A stretch of DNA of 16,991 bases, from contig JBFIJN010000156.1 in NCBI GenBank assembly GCA_041600735.1, forward strand, positions 1 to 16,991, given 5' to 3'. This DNA comes from Paraliomyxa sp041600735. GTDB taxonomy: Bacteria > Myxococcota_A > Polyangia > Nannocystales > Nannocystaceae. Shown here one piece after another: positions 7,145-16,461 of the stretch. A program made the translations under genes and the position numbers. Under the pieces are notes generated by a model. It had not been told where the DNA came from. It did no database searches and saw nothing but the letters and a program-made list of their open reading frames with translations. The number at the start of each line of letters is the position of its first letter. Position 1 is the stretch's first letter.

Positions 7145-7146
7145 GA

Positions 7147-7165
7147 GTGGAGCGCATTTCTCCAC
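7147..7165 (-). repeat. Intercistronic hairpin between receptor and lipoprotein genes
   Basis: GTGGAG (7147-7152) and CTCCAC (7160-7165) form a 6-bp stem with a 7-nt loop. In the mRNA it ends 2 nt before the lipoprotein ATG and encloses the only GGAG in the gap. It could tune translation or stabilise the upstream message. Confidence 0.4.
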
Positions 7166-7178
7166 AGGCTTGGGCCGA

Positions 7179-9629
7179 TTACAACCAAGGGCGGGCCCGC
7201 GCCGCAACGGAGCGTCGCCCCGCGCGCGCCGGGCCCCGCATCGCGAAGTCGAGCGACAAGCGCAGCCGCAGCTCCCAGCCGGGCTCGTCGGCGAAGTAGC
7301 GCAGCAGGCTGGTGTACTCGCGGTAGCGGGCGTTGGTGAGGTTACCGCCCTCCAGCCCCAGCGCGAGCACCTGGTCGCCGAGCGGCAGCTCGACCCCGGC
7401 CGCGGCCCCGAGCACGAAGTAGGCGGGCGGAGGCGCGGCAAAGTCGGCCTCGAGCTCGAAGCGGCGCTGGCGATCGACGAACGTGCCCCCCGCCGACACG
7501 TAGCCGTTGCGAAGCTTCCACACCTCGGGCCAGCGATAGGTCAGCCCGAGCCGGTAGCGCCCCGGCGGCACGAACACCAAGAAGCCGCGGTGGGTCACGT
7601 CGCGCGCCCGCACGAGTCCGATCTGCCCATCGATCGACACTGGCCGTCCGCCCTTGGGGCCCCGCGGCGAGATCTCGAACGCATGCTCGAACCCGTAGAA
7701 CACCGCATCCAGCGGCCGGAACGAGAACACGGGGTACGTGCCGCGCACGGTCTCGTTGAGCCCCAGCGGCCCATCGCTCGGCTCCGGCGCAAAGTAGATG
7801 TAGTCGTCGATGTAGTTGACGAAGCCCGAGGTCTCGGTGGCCAGCCAGCGGTGCGACTGATCGAGGGTGAGCGAGGCGCCCCACGTGCGCTCGACCCCCA
7901 GCGACGAGCCGCCCAGCCCCAGCACCGGGAACGAGGGCGCGACGCCGTTGAGGAATTGCTCGTCCACGTTGGGCATGCGCGCGGCCGAGGTCAGATCCAA
8001 GCGAACGTCGAGACCTCGTAGGGCGCGCACCAACACCCCGTAGGAGCCCGATCCCGCGTTGAAGGGGAAGCGGCAGCGCCCGCCGCCATCGGCGGTGCGC
8101 TCGCAATCGTCGGCCTCGAGGCGCCCGGTCCCCGTCTGGCCCAGGTAGTCGCGCTCGCTCAAGGTGGACGTGCGCGTCAAGCCGTCGTAGCGCACGCCCC
8201 ACTGCATCTCGAAGTGCTCCGTCGCCACGCGCTCGAGCACGAACACGCCCCCCCACCACTGCGCATAGTCGGGGATCAGCGTCTGGTTGCCCTCGAATGC
8301 ATTGACTTGGTGGGCCACGGTGGTGCCCGCGGTGCCCTCGAGCCACAGCCCCTCGGCGAGCGGTACCGGGGCGTGCTCGAACGCGAGGTCGCCCGAGTGC
8401 GTGCGCAGATCGAGCTCGATCTGCGGGCCGCTCACGCCCTGGCGCACGACCGCGAACTCGTCGCGATGATTGTCCTGAAACGCGTAGGTGGCCGTGAGCT
8501 CCCCGGCGGTGCCCACGGCCACGCGCCCGCGCGCGCTCGCCAGATCATGGGTCACGCGCTGGAACGCGCGCTCGATGCGGTACTCCGAGGTGTAGAGATC
8601 CGCGCCCACCGGCGCGCCCAGGGCAAAGCTCTGCGCGAACGCCTCGGGCGACTCGTTGCGCAGGCACGTGCACAAGCCCGCCTTCTGAAAGAAGCGGCGA
8701 TACGAGAGCCGCACATCGAAGCCCTTGCCGAAGTAGCCCGTGGTCGCGCCCGCGTTCCAGCCCAGCGATCCCGTGTTGTCGAGCGGATAGTCGGGCGCGA
8801 CCAGGGCGGCGGCGCGCGCGACGTTGCCCTCGACGCGCCAGGCGAACCCGGGCAGCTTGGCGTGCGCGCCATCGAGGCGCAGCGCGGTGATGCCCTGCCG
8901 CCCGTTGCTCACCCCCACCAGGTGCGCCTGACCGGAGACGCCCGCGCTGCGGCGCAGCGGCGGCGGCTCGACCAGCACCACCCCGCCCACCGCATCGGGC
9001 CCGTAGCGGATCGAGCCCGCGCCCTTGAGCACGGTGATGCTACCGGCGGAGAACGGATCGATCTCGGGCGCATGGTCGATGCCCCACTCCTGGCCCTGGT
9101 GGCGCACGCCGTCGTTGAGCAGCAGGTTGCGCCGCCCGTACTGCCCGCGGATCACCGGCTTGCCCAGGCCCCCCGCCGAGGAGCGCAGCACGGTGACCCC
9201 GGCGACTCCGCGCAGCGCCTCGGCAAAGCCCTTGCCGCGGGTCCGCGCCAGCGCCTCGCCCTCGAGGGTCTCGCTCGCGCGCGTCTCGGTGGCGCGCGCG
9301 GCCGCCACCTTCACCAGCACGTGATCCTCGTGCTCGAGCTCCCGCGGCAGCGCGTGCACGTCCACCTCGGTGTCGCCATCCACGCTCACCTCGCGACGCA
9401 CGGTCTGGTAGTCGGGCCGCTCGACCGTGAGCCCGTGGTCCCCCGGACACACGCCGGGCAGCTCGAAGTGACCGGTCGCGTCGGTCTCCACGCTCTGCGA
9501 GCCCAAGCGCACCAGCGCCGCGGGCACGGGCTGGCCCGTGATCTCGTCGACCACTCGGCCCGCGACCGAGTCGGTGCACGGGGCGGGCGCGAGCAGCTGG
9601 AGCGCGAGCCCGAGCCCGACCACACTCAT
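7179..9629 (-). CDS. TonB-dependent outer-membrane receptor with a carboxypeptidase-regulatory-like domain
   Basis: An 816-residue receptor. A short signal sequence (about 1-17) is followed by a carboxypeptidase-regulatory-like beta domain (about 20-95, with GRVVDEITGQPVPAALV and DATGHFELPGV). Then comes the plug (about 118-222), with VIRGQYGRRNLLLNDGVRHQGQEWG in two stretches and the signature IDPFSAGSITVLKG...YGPDAVGGVVLV. The rest is a 22-strand-type barrel ending in an aromatic residue, Phe795. The plug closely resembles Bacteroidota receptors that pair with a small lipoprotein like the one downstream. It would import a ligand powered by TonB-ExbB-ExbD, none of which is in the window. An Arg-rich tail of 21 residues follows the last strand, which is unusual since barrels normally end at the aromatic residue. 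The start has a strong GAGGAGG ribosome site with 8 nt of spacing. Confidence 0.92.
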   Translation of the reverse strand: MSVVGLGLALQLLAPAPCTDSVAGRVVDEITGQPVPAALVRLGSQSVETDATGHFELPGVCPGDHGLTVERPDYQTVRREVSVDGDTEVDVHALPRELEHEDHVLVKVAAARATETRASETLEGEALARTRGKGFAEALRGVAGVTVLRSSAGGLGKPVIRGQYGRRNLLLNDGVRHQGQEWGIDHAPEIDPFSAGSITVLKGAGSIRYGPDAVGGVVLVEPPPLRRSAGVSGQAHLVGVSNGRQGITALRLDGAHAKLPGFAWRVEGNVARAAALVAPDYPLDNTGSLGWNAGATTGYFGKGFDVRLSYRRFFQKAGLCTCLRNESPEAFAQSFALGAPVGADLYTSEYRIERAFQRVTHDLASARGRVAVGTAGELTATYAFQDNHRDEFAVVRQGVSGPQIELDLRTHSGDLAFEHAPVPLAEGLWLEGTAGTTVAHQVNAFEGNQTLIPDYAQWWGGVFVLERVATEHFEMQWGVRYDGLTRTSTLSERDYLGQTGTGRLEADDCERTADGGGRCRFPFNAGSGSYGVLVRALRGLDVRLDLTSAARMPNVDEQFLNGVAPSFPVLGLGGSSLGVERTWGASLTLDQSHRWLATETSGFVNYIDDYIYFAPEPSDGPLGLNETVRGTYPVFSFRPLDAVFYGFEHAFEISPRGPKGGRPVSIDGQIGLVRARDVTHRGFLVFVPPGRYRLGLTYRWPEVWKLRNGYVSAGGTFVDRQRRFELEADFAAPPPAYFVLGAAAGVELPLGDQVLALGLEGGNLTNARYREYTSLLRYFADEPGWELRLRLSLDFAMRGPARAGRRSVAARARPWL

Positions 9630-9637
9630 CGCGCAGA

Positions 9638-9644
9638 CCTCCTC
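9638..9644 (-). promoter_or_regulatory. Shine-Dalgarno of the receptor gene
   Basis: GAGGAGG on the minus strand lies 8 nt before the ATG at 9629. It is the strongest ribosome site in the window outside the chaperonin operon and confirms the start. It sits in the 24-nt gap after the acyltransferase stop, showing the receptor is translated independently within the operon. Confidence 0.8.
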
Positions 9645-9653
9645 GCCGCCACC

Positions 9654-10511
9654 CTAGCCGACCGGCTCGAGCACCGCCCCAGCGCACGGAGCCAAGCGAC
9701 CGTCGGCCTCGTCGCCGGTCTCGTCGCGGGGCTCGCCGAAGGGCTCGAGGCAGCGCTCGCCCAGCATCTCTTTTCGCTCGATCCAGGCCAGCATCACCTC
9801 GCGCACCCGCTCCATCACCTCGGGCAGCTCCTCGTCGGTCAGGCCCGCGGTCTCGATCTGCGGAGCCACGTAGACCTCGATGAGCGAGGGCCGGATCGAG
9901 AACGCCCCCTTGGGCAGCATGCGGTGGGCGCCGCGCGTGGCGATGGGCACGATCGGCAGGCCCGCGTCACGAGCCGCGCGAAACACCCCCGACTTGAACG
10001 GGCGCAGCTTGCCATCGAGGGTGCGGTGCGCCTCGGGGAACGCGAGCACCGAGATCCCCCGCGAGGCTCGCTCGCGAAACGCCGCGACGATCGCCGGCAG
10101 TCGCCCCTCGCCCTTGGGGACCGGGATCGCGTTGCTCATCTTCAGCAACCAGCCGTAGCCGGGCACGTTGAGGTGCGCCGCGTTCTCGAGCCCGCACATC
10201 GGCACCGGCACCGTCCCGCAGCCGATGTTGGCGTCGAGCACGGTCACGTGATTCTGGAGGAACACCGAGACGCGCTTGCGATCGAAGCGCTTGTCGTAGG
10301 TGACCTTCAGCGGCGACAGCAGCACCCACAGCGGCCACGCCACGGCCTGCTGGAAGCCCTTCATCTGAAAGTGCTCGAACCGCATCACCAGCGTGAGCGG
10401 GAGCATCGACGCCGCGATGATGCCCATCCAGGTCATCGTGAACACCCAGCTCACCAACGACCACGGCGCCCACAGCAGGTCCCCCACGAGGCTTCGCTCC
10501 GGATTTGCCAT
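9654..10511 (-). CDS. PlsC-family acyltransferase (lysophospholipid/1-acylglycerol-3-phosphate type)
   Basis: The family transfers an acyl chain to a glycerophospholipid or related acceptor at the inner membrane. With the ATG at 10511 the protein has 285 residues. Hydrophobic segments lie at about 18-43 and 56-69. The catalytic HX4D motif is His88 to Asp93 (NHVTVLD). The glycerol-phosphate-binding motif, usually FPEGTR, reads FPEAHR at 158-163, and VPIA at 188-191 fits the fourth motif. The change from Gly-Thr to Ala-His in that motif may mark an unusual acceptor. The last 45 residues are acidic and look extra to the domain. An upstream start adding 26 Arg-rich residues is less likely. The gene leads the operon, 24 nt before the receptor gene. 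Its start codon is preceded by a hairpin and not by a Shine-Dalgarno. Confidence 0.85.
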   Translation of the reverse strand: MANPERSLVGDLLWAPWSLVSWVFTMTWMGIIAASMLPLTLVMRFEHFQMKGFQQAVAWPLWVLLSPLKVTYDKRFDRKRVSVFLQNHVTVLDANIGCGTVPVPMCGLENAAHLNVPGYGWLLKMSNAIPVPKGEGRLPAIVAAFRERASRGISVLAFPEAHRTLDGKLRPFKSGVFRAARDAGLPIVPIATRGAHRMLPKGAFSIRPSLIEVYVAPQIETAGLTDEELPEVMERVREVMLAWIERKEMLGERCLEPFGEPRDETGDEADGRLAPCAGAVLEPVG

Positions 10512-10512
10512 T

Positions 10513-10537
10513 CGTGGCGGCAGTCTGCCGCACCACG
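10513..10537 (-). promoter_or_regulatory. Strong inverted repeat at the acyltransferase start codon
   Basis: GCGGCAG-T-CTGCCGC (10517-10531) is a perfect 7+1+7 palindrome, and pairing can resume outside it (CGTG with CACG) after a 2-nt bulge. It ends about 1-5 nt before the ATG at 10511. It could be a dimeric operator, or in mRNA a hairpin over the ribosome site. Confidence 0.5.
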
Positions 10538-10543
10538 GCCTCG

Positions 10544-10561
10544 CGCGGGGGCTGCCCCGCG
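10544..10561. repeat. Second inverted repeat in the operon leader
   Basis: CGCGGGG (10544-10550) and CCCCGCG (10555-10561) form a 7-bp stem with a 4-nt GCTG loop. It lies in the intergenic region shared with the FHA-type regulator, about 33 nt from the acyltransferase start. Confidence 0.4.
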
Positions 10562-10652
10562 TGAGCACTCTCGATCTGCGCGCACCCACGCCCTCCCCGC
10601 GGCTTCAACTCATTGGAATCACAGGACTCGGGCTTCCGCTCGGAGCCGCGAT

Positions 10653-10661
10653 TGGTATAGT
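10653..10661 (+). promoter_or_regulatory. Extended -10 promoter of the FHA/AAA+ regulator
   Basis: TGG directly precedes TATAGT (5/6 to TATAAT), giving an extended -10 element that can work without a good -35; none is seen 17 nt upstream. Transcription would start near 10668, about 17 nt before the GTG at 10685. Confidence 0.5.
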
Positions 10662-10684
10662 GCGAACCCCTGCGCTCGACCGCC

Positions 10685-12043
<1,359 letters not shown>

Positions 12044-12067
12044 GGCGACCGAGCTCGAGGCCGCAGC

Positions 12068-12853
12068 TCAACCCCGCCGCAGCTCGGGCAGGCGATCGAC
12101 CAGCTTCGGCATCGGCACGCGCCCATCGAGCAGCCGCTGATCGTGCGGCCACGCCCACGTTGGCTCGATGTTCCACTTGGCCGCGTGGCGCTCGCGCAGC
12201 GCACACGCGAGATCGAAGAAGCTCCAGCCCTCGTTGCTGTCCACGTGGTAGAGCCCCGGGCGCGAGCTCGCGATGCGCAGCAGTGCATCGGCGGTGTCGT
12301 CGAGGAACGAGCACGCGGGGATCCAGCGCGCGCTCGCCCGCACCTTGGCGCGCTGCGCGAGCCACGAGGCCATCTGGTTGCCGCGGAGATCGCTGCCGAT
12401 CTGCCAGCCCAGCCGCGCGACCCTGGCGCTCGGGTTCTGCTCGAACACCCGCTCTTCGGCGCGCCGCTTCTCCATGCCGTAGCCCTCGGTCGCATTGGGG
12501 CGGCTCGCGATCGTGTAGGGACCGGCCAGCGCATCGGTGAACACCATCACGGTGCTCGCGAACACGAAGCCGATGCCCAGCGCGCGCGCGATCCAGGCCA
12601 GCTCGCTGGTCCACTCGTAGTTCACGCGCCACGACTCCTCGCTGACCAGCTCGGATTGCGAGGGCTGCGAGGCCGCCGCGAGATGGAACAACACATCGGG
12701 TCGCTCGCGCCGCACGAACGCCTCCATCGACTCGTAGTGATCGGTGGAGACCTCGCTGCGATCCCAGCGCACCAGTCCCCAGCCCGCCCGCGCCAGCTTG
12801 TGGCACAGCACGCTACCCACCGTCCCGTTGCTTCCGGTCACGAGCGCTCTCAT
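12068..12853 (-). CDS. SDR/RmlD-like NAD(P)-dependent sugar-nucleotide reductase
   Basis: A 261-residue extended short-chain dehydrogenase/epimerase. The nucleotide-binding motif TGSNGTVG (residues 6-13, GxxGxxG form) opens a Rossmann fold. A HLAA motif lies at 57-60, the active-site Ser/Thr at 100-101 (FASTVMVF), and the catalytic pair is Tyr125 and Lys129 (YGMEK). The length and the short C-terminal part resemble RmlD-type dTDP-4-dehydrorhamnose reductases, but no other rhamnose or polysaccharide genes are adjacent, so the substrate is open. The gene lies 46 nt downstream of the EEP lipoprotein gene on the same strand and converges with the FHA regulator, 24 nt apart. No clear Shine-Dalgarno precedes the ATG at 12853. 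Confidence 0.87.
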   Translation of the reverse strand: MRALVTGSNGTVGSVLCHKLARAGWGLVRWDRSEVSTDHYESMEAFVRRERPDVLFHLAAASQPSQSELVSEESWRVNYEWTSELAWIARALGIGFVFASTVMVFTDALAGPYTIASRPNATEGYGMEKRRAEERVFEQNPSARVARLGWQIGSDLRGNQMASWLAQRAKVRASARWIPACSFLDDTADALLRIASSRPGLYHVDSNEGWSFFDLACALRERHAAKWNIEPTWAWPHDQRLLDGRVPMPKLVDRLPELRRG

Positions 12854-12899
12854 GCGGCGGCAAGCGTAGCGCGCCCCTCGTCGCCCGCGTAGCGGCCCG

Positions 12900-14057
12900 C
12901 TACGGAATCACGAGGTCGACGACCACCGGGAAGTGGTCCGAGGCGTCCTCCGACACCCCGCACCCCAGCGGGTCGCCCGCCTTGGGCACCCAGTGGCCGG
13001 CCGGGGCGTCGTCCACCCCGTTGTCGCGGCAGGAGCTATAGACCTCGGTGGCCTGGACCGGCGCCCCCGCCTGGAGCACGTAGTCGAGCCGCACCGAGTC
13101 ATTCCAGGTGGCATCGCGATCCGAGTCCTCCTGGGTGGCGGGCGCAATCGAGAAGCCCAGCCCCTGAAACGTGACGAACGGCTGGTAGGTGAGCGGGAGC
13201 GCGATGTCGCTCCCGGTCGTGTAGGACGGGGGCAGGCCCGCGGGCACCTCGCGGAACACCGAGCCGAGCGCGGGGTCGCCGAGGTTCTCGTTGAAGTCGC
13301 CGAGGATCAGCATCGCGTCGCCCGGGTAGGCGGCGCGATAGAGCCCCACGGCCTGGCTCACGCGCTCGGCCTCGACCTGGCGCCGGTACCAGTCGAGCGA
13401 GGACTGCCCCGACTTGAGGTGCAGCACCACCACGCCCAGCCGACACGCCTCGGCCTCGCCCTCGGCCAGATCGACCTGCACCACCAGGATGTCGCGCCCT
13501 ACGTCGTTGGCCTGCGGATCGCTCGACAGATCCCAGCCGCTGTACGAGCCCACCAAGCGCAGCCCGGGGCGGCTGATGCACGCATTGGTGTGATCGCCTC
13601 CGATCGCGGGCGACTCCTGGGCCTGGATCACGTCGCCGTAGCCGGTCTGGGCGGCCAGCGCGAACAGGCTCTGGGTCTCGTAGAACTGGACCTCTTGCAT
13701 GCACACGACGTCGGCATCGATGCGGCCGATCACCGCCGCGAGCGCCTCGAAGCTCGCGGAGCCCTCGGCGCCCACGGTCTCCACGTTGAACGTGGCGACC
13801 CGCACGCCGCGGCCGCCACACGACGAGGGCGGGAGCCCGGAATCCGTGTCGCCCGTGGTCGAGCTCGCCTCGTCGGCCCCCGAGCCCGGTCCGCCGGGGC
13901 CCGCGCCGGAGCCCGCCGTCATCGCCTGGGTCGTCGCCGCACTGGTGCCGCCGTCGTCATCCACGCCGAGCGCCGACTCGAGACTGCACCCCGCGAGCGC
14001 GAGCGCGCCACCGAGCCCCACCCACCACGCACAACGCTCTGCCACCCGCTCGTGCAT
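12900..14057 (-). CDS. Endonuclease/exonuclease/phosphatase-fold lipoprotein
   Basis: The ATG at 14057 gives 385 residues with an excellent lipoprotein signal (Leu-Ala-Gly before Cys24). An upstream TTG would add 19 residues and is rejected. A Gly/Ser/Asp-rich spacer runs to about 80. The domain has the DNase-I-like metal and catalytic residues: Asn91 (ATFNV), Glu122 (CMQEV), His213 (LHLKSG), Asp254 and Asn256 (LGDFNEN), Asp325 (RLDYVL) and Asp374-His375 (SDHFP). It is therefore probably an active phosphodiesterase acting outside the cytoplasm, on DNA, phospholipid headgroups or phosphosugars. In a predator a nuclease role in digesting prey or extracellular DNA is attractive but inferred. It follows the groEL terminator and has its own promoter region of about 40 nt. 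Confidence 0.9.
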   Translation of the reverse strand: MHERVAERCAWWVGLGGALALAGCSLESALGVDDDGGTSAATTQAMTAGSGAGPGGPGSGADEASSTTGDTDSGLPPSSCGGRGVRVATFNVETVGAEGSASFEALAAVIGRIDADVVCMQEVQFYETQSLFALAAQTGYGDVIQAQESPAIGGDHTNACISRPGLRLVGSYSGWDLSSDPQANDVGRDILVVQVDLAEGEAEACRLGVVVLHLKSGQSSLDWYRRQVEAERVSQAVGLYRAAYPGDAMLILGDFNENLGDPALGSVFREVPAGLPPSYTTGSDIALPLTYQPFVTFQGLGFSIAPATQEDSDRDATWNDSVRLDYVLQAGAPVQATEVYSSCRDNGVDDAPAGHWVPKAGDPLGCGVSEDASDHFPVVVDLVIP

Positions 14058-14090
14058 CGGCTGCGAACCAGGGTACTCGCCGCTGCCTTC

Positions 14091-14129
14091 GAAAGAAAGG
14101 AGGGCACCCGCCAACAGCGAGCGCCCTCC
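14091..14129 (-). terminator. Rho-independent terminator of groES-groEL
   Basis: On the minus strand GGAGGGC (14129-14123) pairs with GCCCTCC (14105-14099), a 7-bp GC-rich stem, and is followed at once by the U-rich tail TTTCTTTC (14098-14091). It sits 39 nt beyond the groEL stop codon. A smaller hairpin GGGGC-TTG-GCCCC (14144-14156) lies between the two. Confidence 0.75.
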
Positions 14130-14167
14130 AAGTGCGACGACCAGGGGCTTGGCCCCAGCCGGGTCGA

Positions 14168-15805
<1,638 letters not shown>

Positions 15806-15840
15806 CTGATCTTCTCCTTACGAAATTCTTGGGCGCGGGC

Positions 15841-16131
15841 TCAGCCCACGATTACGGCGAGGACTTCTTCCTCGCGCAGGACGATGTGCTCGGTGCCGTC
15901 GAGCCGCAGCTCGGTCCCGGCATACTTGCCGAAGAGCACCTCGTCGCCCTTCTTGACGTCGAGAGCGATGCGCTTGCCATCGGCATCGCGCTTGCCTTCG
16001 CCGACGGCGATGACCTTGCCGCGAGCCGGCTTCTCCTTGGCGGAGTCGGGGATGAACAAGCCGCCAGCGGTCTTGCCCTCTTCGGGGACGCGCTGGATGA
16101 CGATGCGGTCGTGTAGGGGACGGAGATTCAT
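15841..16131 (-). CDS. groES: Co-chaperonin GroES (10 kDa)
   Basis: The 96-residue lid of the GroEL cage. The start at ATG 16131 gives the classic N-terminus MNLRPLHDRIVIQR; the longer open frame upstream would run through the leader and operator and is not the gene. The mobile loop is EEGKTAGGLFIPDSAKEKP (about 17-35), with the GroEL-contacting hydrophobic triplet Leu-Phe-Ile at 25-27. A KYAGTE and an HIVLREEEVLAVI ending complete the fold. An AGGAG ribosome site lies 4 nt before the start (16136-16140). It is the first gene of the operon, with groEL 35 nt downstream, and is controlled by the CIRCE operator about 117 nt upstream. Confidence 0.98.
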   Translation of the reverse strand: MNLRPLHDRIVIQRVPEEGKTAGGLFIPDSAKEKPARGKVIAVGEGKRDADGKRIALDVKKGDEVLFGKYAGTELRLDGTEHIVLREEEVLAVIVG

Positions 16132-16247
16132 GGTGCTCCTGGTGTGGTGCTTTGCCGGGGGTGGGATGAGCAGCCGCGTCGCTCGGGGGCACGCAGGCTG
16201 CAAGAACGGTTGGGGATCCTCGCGAAATTGCAGAAGAATCCCAGCGT

Positions 16248-16274
16248 TTGGCACTCGGACCCCCCGAGTGCTAG
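16248..16274 (-). promoter_or_regulatory. CIRCE operator (HrcA binding site) of groES-groEL
   Basis: TTGGCACTC, nine bases, then GAGTGCTAG. The consensus TTAGCACTC-N9-GAGTGCTAA is matched at 16 of 18 positions with the exact 9-nt spacer. It lies at and just after the predicted transcription start, where HrcA repression is known to act. HrcA is released on heat shock, giving the operon its induction. Confidence 0.93.
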
Positions 16275-16282
16275 GCGGGCGC

Positions 16283-16310
16283 AGTCTAAAGCTCGCACCC
16301 CTGGGGTCAA
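16283..16310 (-). promoter_or_regulatory. Sigma-70-like promoter of groES-groEL
   Basis: On the minus strand TTGACC (16305-16310, 5/6) and TAGACT (16283-16288, 4/6) are separated by 16 nt. The start would be near 16276, directly abutting the CIRCE element at 16274. That geometry supports both calls. Confidence 0.7.
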
Positions 16311-16450
16311 CCCGACGGCGCCGTAAAAATCATCTTTGGCCGTGCACGCACCCGTGGGTCGACTCACACTTTGATGAACGGCGTACGCGGCACCCCTCGT
16401 GGTGAATTTTGCCGGGGCTCCGCACGCGCTCACGAGACGCGCTTCCTCAC

Positions 16451-16454
16451 GAGG
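16451..16454 (+). promoter_or_regulatory. Ribosome binding site of the right-edge gene
   Basis: GAGG lies 7 nt before the ATG at 16462. It favours this start over the next in-frame ATG, 12 nt later. Confidence 0.5.
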
Positions 16455-16461
16455 CTAGCCC

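Larger units (their letters stand above)
16132..16461. other. Intergenic region between groES and the right-edge gene
   Basis: Read toward groES it holds a sigma-70-like promoter, the CIRCE operator and a leader of about 145 nt. Read the other way it must carry the promoter of the right-edge gene, but I see no convincing -35/-10 pair there, only a ribosome site near its end. No terminator, small RNA or tRNA is evident in it. Confidence 0.6.

Noticed and set aside
12060..12085. A 10-bp direct repeat GCCGCAGCTC separated by 6 nt between convergent genes
   Set aside because: Two copies of a GC-rich decamer, one inside coding sequence, are within chance expectation here; there is no third copy or mobile-element context.
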